A program made the position numbers and the translations under genes. Positions 12,217-23,441 of a stretch of 64,000 nt of DNA are shown here, one piece after another. Each line of letters begins with the position of its first letter. Within the stretch, counting starts at the first letter, position 1. Under the pieces are notes generated by a model that saw only the letters and a list, made by a program, of their open reading frames with translations, ran no database searches and was not told the origin of the DNA. Source of the DNA: Microplitis mediator (Eukaryota; Arthropoda; Insecta; Hymenoptera; Braconidae); assembly GCF_029852145.1 (NCBI RefSeq), contig NC_079971.1, forward strand, positions 23,063,563-23,127,562, read 5' to 3'.

Positions 12217-13818
12217 TACACGGAAAGAAAATTATGGCAGCGGTTCCCATAATTTTGTGAAATTTTTTCCTATACCATCATAGGAATTACGACCATAAAT
12301 TATGGGAGCGGTTCCTATAATTATAGGAATGTTTCCCATAATTATAGGAACAGTTCCTATAATTATGGGAATGATACCCATAACACTATAGTAATGGTTC
12401 CTATAATTATAGGAATGGTTCCTATAATTTATAGGAATACTTCCTATAATATTATGGGAATCATTCCTATAATTTATGGGAATGGTTCCTATAATTTATA
12501 GGAACCATTCCCATAAATTATAGGAACCATTCCCATAATATTATGGGAATGGTTCCTATAATAGTATGGGAACTATTCCCATAATATTATGGGAATGATT
12601 CCCATAATGCAATTGGAATGGTTCCTATACCATTATGGGAATCATTCCCATAATATTATGGGAACCATTCCCATATCATTATGGGAACCATTCCTATAAT
12701 ATTATGGGAATGGTTCCCATATTATCATGAAAAAATTAATTTAAAGAAAAGTGTGGTAATCACTTCTACAATACACAGAAATATTATTAAACATAAAAAC
12801 AAAAATTCAAATTTTGGAAATAAAAATTTAAATTTTGATAAAATCTCAAATTTTCAAAAATTGAAATTTTTTGTATAAATTCTCAGAAAGTTTATATTAA
12901 TTTTAATTTGACATGATACTGAAGTTAGCCGACGTCTAATAATTTTTGGATTTTTTTTTTAAACAATAAATTATAAAAAAAAAAATATTTTAAAACATTG
13001 CACCTGTAGTTTTTTAAATTTTCTACATGTGCATATTATTATTTTTTATTTTTTTGTGATTGATTTGTTGAAAAAAAAAAATCCAAAAATTTTTAATTGT
13101 CTGCTAACTTCAGGATCATAATTATTTACAGTTTATTAATATTATCATTTTTAACATTTAATCAAAAGCAGTTCACACTTTATCTTCATGCTTTATGTGT
13201 AAAAATTTCAAATTTTAAATTTCTTCGCGGTTCGTTGCGCATGCTCGTAGATGCTGCAACCAATCATATTCAAGTATAGTCTATACGTTATAAATTCAAT
13301 GTGCTGATTAGCCGGAAACACAAAAAAAAAAAATTTTGTGTTTCCATACAAATATAGCGTCGAAGAAGCTTCATTTGAATCTCCCGATATCACGAGGGAA
13401 ATTTCTACACTATTGCGCAAAAAAAAAAATTTTATGATATTATAGGGATGGTTCCCATAACATTATGGGAATAGTTCCCATAATATTATAGGAATAGTTC
13501 CCATACTAATATGGGTACCATTCCCATAATAGTATGGGAATGATTCCCATACCATTATGGGAACCATTCCCATACTATTATGGGAAACATTCCCATATCA
13601 TTATGGGAACCATTCCCATACCATTATGGGAACCATTCCCATATCATTATGGGAACCATTCCCATAATGGTATGGGAATCATTCCCATACTATTATGGGA
13701 ATGGTTCCCATAATATATGGGAATGATTCCCATACCATTATGGGAATGGTTCCCATACCATTATGGGAACCATTCCCATAATGCATAGGAAAACTTCCCA
13801 TAATTTTCTTTCCGTGTA
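12217..13818 (-). mobile_element. Palindrome-array TIR element B, with nested MITE
   Basis: Same TIRs as A (TACACGGAAAGAAAATTATG … CTTTCCGTGTA) in the opposite orientation, about 1.6 kb. Palindromic arrays lie at 12235-12725 and 13435-13800; many units are perfect, with arms ATTATGGGAA / TTCCCATAAT and a 3-nt centre. The central 700 bp includes a 207-bp self-complementary MITE at 12913-13119. No protein-coding region. Spontaneous hairpin formation is expected from the arrays. Confidence 0.8.
12913..13119 (+). mobile_element. ATGATACTGAAG palindromic MITE (copy in element B)
   Basis: Begins ATGATACTGAAGTTAGCCGA and ends CTAACTTCAGGATCAT. The centre has GCACCTGTAG … CTACATGTGC, so the two halves are self-complementary nearly throughout. 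Flanking 8-mers (AATTTGAC / AATTATTT) match only partly. Confidence 0.75.
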
Positions 13819-14156
13819 GATTTTATTTATTCTTATATATATGGGGAGACTTATATGGTTCTATATATCAAAAAATATACAGAAATTTATAAAGTTAAAT
13901 ACATGGTACATATATCGTGCCATATAATGATTAATTAAATATGTATTCATATTTGTTTTCATATATATAAATAATATATTGAAATTATACGGAAATATAT
14001 GAAATCATATAAGAGAAAACATATATAGAAATATAATAAAATCGGCCAAAATCTATATATAGTTTTATATAAGATTTCATGCATTGTCACGTATATTTAT
14101 ATCTGTAACATATACTTTTTAATATATGTTTACCATATATGATATTTTCATGCAGG

Positions 14157-14360
14157 CATGTTTGGACATTTTTATGTATACTTTTAATAGATATCCACTA
14201 CCTCCTCTTTTCACAACTTTATTTATTTGTATATTTATAAAACATTCAACGACTAATTTATTACTTATTTCATTAATGAGACGATAATGATAACTTGTAA
14301 TTATATTTTATTAATTAATATATTTAACTGTGCACACGAATTGTCATTTAGTTTTTTTGT
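14157..14360. other. Short non-coding linker
   Basis: A/T-rich sequence between element F and the 1-kb direct repeat; nothing recognised. Confidence 0.5.
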
Positions 14361-15382
14361 TTATTGAGATTTTACTCTAGGATTGATAAATATTGTAGCG
14401 AGAGGTGAATTGTGAGAATTTAAAAATATTTAAATAGATCTGATGGAAGAGACCGGAAGATGGCCCGTTGATGTTTAATTATTATTTATTTAATTAATAA
14501 ACAAGTTGCTACTGATTTTATTTAACAAACAAATAAAAGTCCCAGCAGTTTATTTATTTGTATGTCTCGACATGACCGCCACCGATCCGTCTTTCCGTTA
14601 AAAAAAAAACTTATAAATTACAATATTTATATTTTATTTATTTCCTTTCAAGGCGCTCGGTAATTTCGATTTTAAATAAATATACTTTTTTCTAATGAGT
14701 TATTTTTTTACTAAATTTAAATAATTATAAATCGATTTATCTCGCCGCTGGCCATTTAGCCCCAACTCGTCCTGTTTTTATTTAAATATTTTTGTATTGT
14801 TGTTGTTTAAATAATAAAATAATAAAATAAAATGTGAGCCGACCACTGATTGGTTTGTTTAAATAACAGGGATTATATTTATTTTGGGATCTCATTTAAA
14901 TTTATCGATAAAAGTGACGACGAGCGTTGGACGTTTTATCTTTTATTTTTATCTCAAATAGTTTTATAATTAATTATTTATCTCAATGACTCTTGGACAT
15001 GAACTTTATTTGCTCATTTACAACCTGAGGCGCCTAAATTCAGGCCTTTAGCTCACCATTATTTTTTAATAAAACAATATCTATTTAAATATATAGAGAA
15101 CTTGTAGCTCTGGCCATTTACCCAAAAAATAAAAAATAATATTTACTTTCAGTTTAATTGTTTTCTCATCCCCCTTAAGAACTTGGCTTCCAAAAAATTA
15201 TTTATCTCACAATTGAGTGATAATTTTCCGAAACAAAAATAATTTATTTATTGCGCCTTACATGTCATTAAATTATCATACGAATTTTTAAAATTTTTGT
15301 TTAACAATAAATTTAAAAAATAATTATACTAATAAGGCCAGCGATCGGATAATTATCTATTCAAATCTATAAAGTAGGGGAG
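14361..15382 (+). repeat. 1-kb direct repeat, copy A
   Basis: Starts ttattgagattttactctag and ends ctataaagtaggggag. Copy B at 19600-20612 has the same order and orientation, more than 95% alike by eye. It contains GTAGCGAGAGGTGAAT, GACCGCCACCGATC and CTCGCCGCTGGCCATTTAG words and no long open frame. The pair flanks 4.2 kb, which suggests an LTR pair, but I see no TG…CA ends, primer-binding site or polyprotein. A segment near 15049-15165 recurs just beyond the copy at 15371-15487. Confidence 0.8.
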
Positions 15383-16945
15383 CTCACTATTAATTTTTAA
15401 TAAAACAATATCTATTTAAATATATGGAGTACTTGTAACTCTGGCCATTTTCCAAACAAATAAAAAATAATATTTACTGTCAGTTTAATTTATCCAATTT
15501 ATTAAATAACTTATAAGTAAAAAATAAACGTATCCCCAGTAAACAAATAAATTTTTTAAAGAACATAATTAAAATTCAATCTATATTTATCGGGTTTGAT
15601 GTCTCATCTCCAAACTTCCAAGTCATTGCCAGCTCATTTACAACTTTAAACATCGCGCCTTAAAAATATAAACACGAGATACATTAACCAAATCTATATA
15701 AAATCTACACACTTAATTATAACTCTTAGTTGATTTTTTCGTGTAATGATCCATAAGTTCAAATAAATCCTTTTGAAATTCTACTCAGTAATAAAATTTA
15801 CGGCTGCCTAATGAATTCTAGTTGATTTTCAAAAGTTTAGTAATTCTTAAGCGACCTCTATATTAAAAAAAAAAAAAAAAACGGTTCCTTGGTGCGAGAA
15901 ATATTTTACATTATGAGTTAAAGACAAAAATCTCTTCATGCCAAAAACTTTTTTTGGCCCCAAGAAATTTTTTTTTTTTCAATTTATAATGCGAAAATTT
16001 TTTTGTGCGCAGTAAAAATTTTTCCCGCCAAGAAATCTTTTTTTTTCTGTGTAGAAAATTCATGATTGAGCTTAAGCTTGCAGACGAACCTTCAAATGTT
16101 TTTCAAGTGAGAGTAAAAAAGAAAAAAAAACCGAAAAAATATATTGCCACCCTCATATCTATTTTATTATTTGAAAACTTCTGCGAAATTGTCGTATTTA
16201 AATTTCAAAATTTTTTCCCGCTTTTTTTAAATTAAAGAAAAAAAAATTTTCAATATCTATTTGAAAATTAAAAAACAAAATTCTTGAGAATTCTCAAATA
16301 ATTTCAAATACCCTACGAATTTTTTTCGTAGATTTAAAAATTTTTCCCGCGTTTTTAAAGTTTGAAAAAAAAATTTTGTTAAATCCAAAAATTTCAGCCC
16401 ACAGTTCAAATATTTAAACGTTGCTCGACATTTTGAATTTTTACAGGCACTGTAGATTTTTCCGGCCACCCCTATATATATATTTATATATATTCACTGT
16501 TAATTGGCATAAATTTAATTAAACAAAGCATTTATATATATATATATATCTACCACTTTACGTACTTTCTTGTACTTGGGATAAAATATATGTATATAAC
16601 ACTAGAAAATGTTCAACTTACTGCTATTACACATCTATATATGTACTATACATATATATATAAAGTAAGGAAAACCCTTTGTATTTACTAAGACTTCCTG
16701 TCAGTACATTAAATATATATACAAACATACAAAGTAATCTCTTTTAATTATTAATATTATTCTTAGCTAATTAATTAAATGTAAATGTACAGTAATAATA
16801 ATTTAATCATAGTATATGTATATATTTATATATATTTAGTTGCTAATGAGATTTAAAATCTACTAATTAGTTTCAATCCTTAAGAATTTTTCGTGTTACT
16901 TATTTTTTTTTAAATCTCTTGTCTACGTGTTACTTTTACAAATAT

Positions 16946-16976
<31 letters not shown>

Positions 16977-17265
16977 CATATATTGAGCAAGGTTTTTATA
17001 CGTTTGTAATCCTTACGAATGAGAGACGGGTAGAAGAATGTTTTTACCCATAATTTGTTTTTCGTTTCCCCTCATCAGCTTCCGTAACTTTACAACCCGA
17101 CCCGCATTATCTAATCCTGACTAATAAGTCCTATTATTTTATTATTTTTTATTTTAACCATCAATGATACTTAGAAATAAACGAGACTGTGAAAATTTTT
17201 GCTCTTATTCATTTATTTATTTTTTAAAATTTTTTGTTCAAAAAATTCCTCAGTTTGGTTCCAAA
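15383..17265. other. Non-coding stretch between direct repeats (left part)
   Basis: Begins with a second copy of the 115-bp block from copy A (15371-15487). Later sequence is A/T-rich, with T/A homopolymers at 15865-16400 and TATATA runs near 16480-16850. A possible right end of a CACAGAAAA-type MITE (tttttctgtgtag) is near 16045. No exon recognised. Confidence 0.45.
16947..16972. repeat. (TA)n microsatellite
   Basis: A short alternating TA run. Confidence 0.85.
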
Positions 17266-17640
17266 ATTGTATGAGCGCTAAATAATAATTCTCCCTTTAA
17301 ATTGCGACCCCAATTATCTAAATCTTGTGGTCCATTCCCGAGATATCTCGAGTCCGCACATCCGTACATCCGCGACCGGAGGCTAGTTTTCAAATTTTCA
17401 TAACTCAAAGACAAATTGTCGTACAAAAAAGATCAAAATTTTAGTTCCAAAATTATATGAGCGCTAAATATTGACCCCCCCTTTAAATTGCGACCCCAAT
17501 TATCTAAATCTTGTGATCCGTTCCCGAGATATCTCGAGTCCGCACATCCGTACATCCGCGACCGGAGGCTGGTTTTCAATTCTCCATAACTCAGAGAAAA
17601 ATTGTCGTACAAAAGTGATCAAAATTTTAATTCGAACCTC
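17266..17640 (+). repeat. Two-unit tandem repeat, 186-bp period
   Basis: attgcgaccccaattatcta occurs at 17301 and 17487. Each unit also carries gagatatctcgagtccgcac followed by atccgtacatccgcgaccgg, and a phrase about atatgagcgctaaat. The units are less A/T-rich than their surroundings. Confidence 0.85.
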
Positions 17641-17904
17641 GTGATCTCTAGTTTCTTATTATTGACCGCGAATTGTAGATAAAGTCTTTTATCAAAACAG
17701 TATTAAAATTTTTTCCGTGGAAATTTCGGAGAAAAAAATTTTTTTCGACGGTTTCTATAATTTTTGATTAATTTTTACTTTTTAGTTGCCGTCGTAATTT
17801 ATTTTAATTAAAAGTATCAGCTGAGTATAAATAAAATTCTAAATTGTTTTTAATTCAATCAACAGATGGAATTATATGGGTTATATACAAGCATCTGGTA
17901 TCAA

Positions 17905-18455
17905 TCAATTTCTATTGGTCCTAAAAATGATACTGAAGTTCGCCGGCATCTAATAATTTTTGGATTTTTTTTTGCACAATAAATAATAAAAAAAAAAATA
18001 TTTGAAAAAATTGCACCTACAGTATTTCAAATTTTCTACATGTGCATTTTTTTAGTTTTCATTTTTTTGTAACTGATATAATATAAATGAATTTCTATTG
18101 GTCCTAAGAAATGATACTGAAGTTCGCCGGCGTCCAACAACTTTTTGATTTTTTTTTGCACAATAAATAATAAAAAAAAAATTTTTTTTAAAAATTGCAC
18201 CTATAGTATTTCAAATTTCCTACATGCGCATTTTTTTAGTTTTCATTTTTTTGTAACTGATATAAAATAAATGAATTTTTATTGGTCCTAAAAATGATAC
18301 TGAAGTTCGCCGGCGTCCAATAATTTTTGGATTTTTTTTTGCACAATAAATAATAAAAAAAAAAATATTTGAAAAAATTGCACCTATAGTATTTCAAATT
18401 TTCTACATGTGCATTTTTTTAGTTTTTATTTTTTTTCAATTGATATGTCGAAAAA
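17905..18455 (+). repeat. Triple tandem array of MITE-derived 183/184-bp units
   Basis: ATGATACTGAAGTTCGCCGG starts at 17927, 18111 and 18294, giving periods of 184 and 183. Each unit has the MITE left half and centre (ttgcacctayag … ctacatgtgcattt) but ends in gaatttctattggtccta instead of the right TIR. A truncated copy of the palindromic MITE plus flanking host sequence has therefore been amplified as a satellite. Confidence 0.85.
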
Positions 18456-18544
18456 TAAAATCCTAAAATTACTAACTTTTGGGTCACTCCTAAAATTATT
18501 TAATATATCGGCGCTAGAACCGACTTCGACCGGGCAAAGTAATA

Positions 18545-18745
18545 AATATACTGCAAAAAATTTGCGTAGTGAACGCGGGTTAAATTCGGAGTGAAATAGT
18601 GAATTTGCCGCAGGTGATTTTTTATTCATTCCCTTTCCTCGGAGTGAAATTTACTCCAAAGGGGAGTCTATTTTGTTGACACTTCGGATTGGAGTGAACG
18701 CGGATTTAAATAAAATCAAATTTACTTCGATTTGACTCCACATTT
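18545..18745. repeat. Dispersed GGAGTGAA-type repeat, copy 1
   Basis: Contains attcggagtgaaat, cggagtgaaatttactcca and ggagtgaacgcggatttaaa. Similar words (acggagtgaattcggattca, gtgaaatttacttcaaa) recur at 40890-41115, so this is a diverged dispersed family of unknown type. Confidence 0.5.
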
Positions 18746-18879
18746 TTTACGATTTAATGAAAAAAAATACTAATAGTAATTAGAGATTAAAAATTAGTAT
18801 TTAGAAAGAAGTTTGAGGTAAGGGATGTAAGCTAAAGAGTTAAGTTGCGGATAGAAAAAGGACAAAGGGGAATCCCAGG

Positions 18880-19375
18880 CATCGCCTTACTCTTTACTCT
18901 TAAGCTTTTTCACCAAGTACCTTCTTAAGTCAGTGGATCTTGAGCAAGATGGCCGCTAGAGCGTAGCTACTGCCGGTCGCCCGGTAAATAAGCGACTGTC
19001 ATCTGACGCCCGCAAAAACCAGATACACCGAGAGCTCTACGCTACAACCCAGACTGGTCTCTCTTATTGCTCTTTCTCTATCTCCTTCTTCTTCTCATAC
19101 TCTTCCTTCAGCTCCAGCATCAGCTTTAGCTCCTGTTTCTGCTGCTGCTCACTCTCACTCCCGGTCTTCGGGTCTCGTCTCCTCTCGCTTGTACCTCTTT
19201 CCATTTAGCTTCCACGAAGGCTCGGTGATCCCAAAGACAGAAAGACACACAACCTAGTGCTCGGTCCTGTGTCCGTCCTCGTCTTTTGCTCACCCATTCC
19301 CCATCACAGCCCCGCGTCCCGCGAGTAGTCTAAAGATTAATTACAAAAAATACCCGCGACGCGAATTGAAAACGT
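18880..19375. promoter_or_regulatory. G+C-richer island, candidate regulatory region or 5′ exon
   Basis: About 500 bp of near-balanced composition in an A/T-rich setting. It includes TCAGTG (18930), gagcaagatggccgctagag (resembling a YY1/Pho-type ATGGC site), a CTCC/CTTC-rich tract with gctgctgctgctcac-like sequence (19100-19160), and ccccgcgtcccgcgag (19311). No long open frame and no clear exon boundary. A promoter, untranslated exon or enhancer is possible; only composition and short motifs support this. Confidence 0.35.
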
Positions 19376-19599
19376 CATTCCACGAACAGCGAATCTTTTC
19401 TTCTCTCCTTATTCTTATTCGCCTTCTTATATTACTTTTTTTATTGCTATTTATTTTATTTTTATCATCGTTTATACATGTATCCTTGTGTACTCTTACT
19501 CGTCAAACACCTTCGGCATGTCATCAAACTTTTAACTTTTATTTAACTATCCCTTCGATTTTTATTCGCCGAAAATTATTTTTTTTTTAATAAATAAAT

Positions 19600-20612
19600 T
19601 TATTGGGATTTTGCTTTAGGATTAATAAATATTGTAGCGAGAGGTGAATGGTGAGAATAAAAAAATATTTAAATAGATCTGATGGGAGAAACCGGAAGAT
19701 GGCGGTTGATTTTTAATTATTATTTATTTAATTAATAAACAAGTTGCTACTGATTTTATTTAACAAACAAATAAAAGTCCCAGCAGTTTATTTATTTGTG
19801 TGTCTCGACATGACCGCCACCGATCTGTCTTTCCGATAAAAAAAAAACTTATAAATTACAATATTTATATTTTATTTATTTCCTTTCAAGGCGCTCGGTA
19901 ATTTCGATTTTAAATAAATATACTTTTATCTAATGAGTTATTGTTTTACTAAATTTAAATAATTATGAATCGATTTATCTCGCCGCTGGCCATTTAGCCC
20001 CAACTCGTCCTGTTTTTATTTAAATATTTTTATATTGTTGTTGTTTAAATAATAAAATAAAATGTGAGCCGACCACTGATTGGTTTGTTTAAATAACAGG
20101 GATTATATTTATTTTGGGATCTCGTTTAAATTTATCGATAAAAGTGACAACGAGCGTTGGACGTTTTATCTTTTATTTTTATCTCAAATAGTTTTATAAT
20201 TAATTATTTATCTCAATGACTCTTGGACATGAACTTTATTCGCTCAGTTACAACCTGAGGCGCCTAAATTCCGGCCTTTAGCTCACCATTATTTTTTAAT
20301 AAAACAATATCTATTTAAATATACAGAGAACTTGTAACTCTGACCATTTACCCAAAAAATAAAAAATAATATTTACTTTCAGTTTAATTATTTTCTCATC
20401 CCCCTTGAGAACTTGGCTTCCAAAAAATTATTTATCTCACAATTGAGTGATAATTTTCCGAAACAAAAATAATTTATTTATTGCGCCTTACATGTCATTA
20501 AATTATCATACGAATTTTAAAAATTTTTGTTTAACAATAAATTTAAAAAATAATTATACTAATAAGGTCAGCGATCGGATAATTATCTATTTAAATCTAT
20601 AAAGTAGGGGAG
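19600..20612 (+). repeat. 1-kb direct repeat, copy B
   Basis: Second copy of 14361-15382 in the same orientation, with scattered substitutions and small indels. Homology stops at aaagtaggggag, after which copy B runs into a different TAGGGGAG-type sequence. Confidence 0.8.
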
Positions 20613-20990
20613 TGAGGGAGGACCCCTAAGACCAAAATGTCAGTGAGTTTTTTTTCACTACAATTTTTTTAGCCCCCCACATATTTGGTATCAATATGAC
20701 CCAGTCGCGAAAAAAATTCAAAATCACAACAAAATCGGCCGCCCGAAAAAAATTATAAAAATAAATTTTATCGATCCCGAATCTATTATTCGCTCAACCT
20801 TATCACTGTTAAATTTATTTTTCTCATCAATTTCCAAAATTCAAATTAAATTACTCACATAAAAATTTGTAAGACAGATTTCAAATTTCGAAATTTTTGT
20901 AAGCAACTTCCGCAGGCCCAAATCACCCTTATATTTTTCATACATAAAAAATTATCAGTCCATTTTACCTCCACCCTTCTTCTCTTACTT
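20606..20990. mobile_element. Decayed TAGGGGAG-type MITE fragment
   Basis: Begins gtaggggagtgagggaggac and contains cagtccattttacctccac near 20960. These resemble the left end and the reverse complement of the GGTAAAATGGACT word of the TAGGGGAGGG family. The right terminus is not clear. Confidence 0.35.
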
Positions 20991-21800
20991 AAAAAAAAAT
21001 ATATACTAAATTTGAGTATTTAAAAATTCAAAACCAAAATCCTTAATTATTTCGACCAAAAAAATGAAGAACAAAAATAAAAATGATTAGTCTTAAAATA
21101 AATAAACAATTAAAAGTACACAACAACTAAAAGAGATTTAGCTTCTGCATTACACAGCACACCCACCCCCGTAAGCAATTATCCCATTGAAATTAAGGCC
21201 TGTAATTGGACTGGTTCTATTCACACTCGTAAAGCTGCTCTTTTACAGCCGTAAGGTCCAGATGAATTTTCGTACCCGTGTAAAAGAACAAAACAGTCCC
21301 ATCCCCTCTCTCCCTCGTCCTGGTTCTCATCCTCACCCCCATCCTCGTCCTCAGCTTAAGGTAAAGATGAAAGACAGACAAGGCGGGAGTTAGAGTCTAG
21401 TCAGTTAGAAAATTACTGCGAGTGCAAGCAGGATAAGGATCAAGACAAAAATAAAAGAGTTGGCGGTTCTTTGGTATGATTTTGCTACCGTTTGCTTGTT
21501 GGATCTTTAGCTGGTTCGCGAAATGTTTCAGTGGCCTAGAGAAGAGTTCATTTATTCTTTATATATATATATATTATATACATATTTATATATAAAAGCA
21601 ATTGTAGTTTATATCCAGGGATCAGTAAATTTTACCGCGAGATTTCAGTGTCCGTTTATGTCCCATCTATCCCATGTCTCATTTAACATTCTCTGTTACT
21701 TTAAGCCCTTAATCTTTTCGTAATTTGAATTCGCATTAGTTTCTTTTTTTTTTTTTTTTTTTTATTCGAATAAAAAATTATTTTATAATAAAGGAATTTT
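20991..21800. other. Non-coding stretch with a C/T-rich patch
   Basis: A C/T-rich region at 21290-21360 (ccctctctccctcgtcctgg) and tagtcagttag near 21396 stand out. An open frame of about 68 codons through it has no recognised family. TATATA run at 21560-21595. Confidence 0.4.
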
Positions 21801-22100
21801 TGAAAAAAAAGAAAAAATGGAAATATATCGGGACGGGATTCGAACCGCGGACCTCAGGCTAGACGCGTATGAAAGATTAAAATTTTGAGAAACGATTTTT
21901 ATGTTTGGGAAATAAAGGCGGGAAATATGAATTTGAAATTTTAATTTTTTAAGTTTGTGAATTTATTAATAATTCGAGTTTGAGCACTTGGTCAACAAAT
22001 GAATTGAATGTAATTAAAAATCTGATGGTTAAGAAATTTTTGAAAAAATACCGCGGGCAGAATTCGAAACGCGGATCTCAAAAATTCGCGCGGCAAATCA
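21800..22100 (-). repeat. tRNA-like (Pol III B-box) SINE remnants, two diverged units
   Basis: On the minus strand, 21832-21846 reads GGTTCGAATCCCGTC, a perfect B-box core, preceded by tgaggtccgc. A diverged direct copy lies at about 22040-22085 (gcagaattcgaaacgcggat on the plus strand). No cloverleaf can be drawn: the T stem does not pair and there is no A box at the right distance. I infer SINE or tRNA-derived remnants rather than tRNA genes. Confidence 0.35.
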
Positions 22101-23308
22101 TTGAAGAGAAAAAAAATTTAAAATTAATTTCGGTAAAAAATGGTCTAGATTTTTTTGCGTCGCAAGTAAATTTCCAAAAAATTTTTTTCCAAAATTTTAT
22201 AAATCTTCTGACCTTAAAATTTCAAAATAAATTTTTTTCTCCAATTTATCGGCATTTACTAAACGTTACCATATTAAAAAAAATCTCCAGCCGATTTTGG
22301 ATCTCTACTAAACTTTTCATCGCAGATTAAACCCAATAATTAAATAATTCCAAAAACAAAAACAAAAATAAAGTTTCAAAAATATAAAGAATGCACTCTA
22401 ATTGTATACGTAATAAAGCGGCACGAGTGTCCTTTTCAAAAGGATCCATTCCTAAAATTCCTTACCCTTTTCTTCGCCAAAAAAAAAGTCTAATAACTTT
22501 TTTCCCATTAATAAATAAAAAAAAAAAAATTCCTTCAATTCCCGCGTTCGAAAATGGGACAAAAAAATCTAAAACACTTAAAATTAAATTATCAATTAAA
22601 AATGTTGTAACTCAATTACTTATCTCGTACAATTGTTTATTAATAGATAGTGCGCCAGTGAGTGCGAAAATTTTCCCACAGTAACAAATAGAAATAAATT
22701 ATTGAGAGTTTAAGTTAAAAATAAAATAGAGCTGTCGTTTAGACAACTGATGACACCAGAGTTGGTGTTATTGTATTTTTTAAAAAAAATGAAGGCTAAT
22801 TGCACTTTAGAGTACGATAATTGTTAAATTGATGTGACAGGAATTATATTGTCTTTAAACGTTTTCTCTCAGTCGATTACCCTTAGGAACTATTAATTAA
22901 GCTAATCATCATCTCGTCGTATAAAAGTATCGTTGAAAAAAAAAAAAAAAAAAAAAAAAAAATGTATAAATTGTCATCGATCGGTTTAGCAAAAAAATAA
23001 TAATATTTATTTCACAGCGGGAGAGTTTATAAAGGGACGGAGATGAGTTTTAATTCTATAGGCGAATTACAAATGCTAATAAAACCCCATTGGATTTGTT
23101 TTTGTTAACGATCTGAAAATATAAGAGGGTTAGGATTGAGGATAAAGTCAAAGAGGAACTCGACTATTTTATTATTCGGTTTAGTTTTTTTTTATTTTGT
23201 TTCGGGTTATTGCGGTCTACGTCACACGATCAATTTTTTTAAAAATTATTTTTATTTTCTGTGGGAACCAATTGAGCCGATCGAAGCCAATTGGGAAACT
23301 TACGATTA
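22101..23308. other. Non-coding A/T-rich stretch
   Basis: Open frames at 21980-22330 and 22391-22684 encode Lys/Phe/Ile/Asn-rich sequence without recognisable domains and lack splice context, so no gene is called. A 30-bp A-run lies near 22935. Confidence 0.45.
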
Positions 23309-23441
23309 CACAGAAAAAAAAATTTTTACTCGGCTCGAGAAAATTTTTATTTGTCGTAAGAAAATTTTTGCATTAAGAATTGAAACGAAAATTTTCGTGG
23401 AGTAAGAAAAAATTTTCTTGAGCCAAAAAATTGTTTCTGTG
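23309..23441. mobile_element. Small CACAGAAAAAA-TIR MITE
   Basis: Starts CACAGAAAAAAAAATTTTTA and ends ATTGTTTCTGTG. An inner inverted repeat pairs CGGCTCGAGAAAATTTTT with AAAAATTTTCTTGAGCC. It is 133 bp. A likely relative is at 46679-46768. Confidence 0.55.

Larger units (their letters stand above)
10922..14156. mobile_element. TIR element F (CCCGCATGGAAATACCATAT ends) hosting elements A and B
   Basis: The left end CCCGCATGGAAATACCATAT at 10922 matches the reverse complement of the right end (CCTGCATGAAAATATCATAT) at 14156, with about 30 of 35 positions agreeing over the first 35. Sequence just inside both ends (10930-11020, 11930-12080, 13820-14150) is TATATGG/CATATA-rich, like the interior of element G, which shares this terminus. 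Elements A and B lie inside in opposite orientation, so F looks like one G-type element split by two later insertions. No coding region. Confidence 0.55.

Noticed and set aside
11040..13800. CRISPR-like or transcription-terminator-like palindromes
   Set aside because: Units abut with only palindromic linkers and lie inside TIR-bounded elements, so they are a transposon-internal array.
18948..18966. Start codon ATGGCC within the 18.9-kb island
   Set aside because: The frame stops after five codons.
14361..20612. LTR retrotransposon
   Set aside because: No TG…CA termini, primer-binding site, polypurine tract or gag-pol-like frames; annotated only as direct repeats.
21828..21870. tRNA gene on the minus strand
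   Set aside because: The B box is good but the T-stem does not pair and no anticodon arm or acceptor stem can be drawn.
21980..22684. Two consecutive plus-strand frames (116 and 97 codons)
   Set aside because: Lys/Asn/Phe-rich composition, no motif, no splice signals, and one overlaps the tRNA-like remnant.
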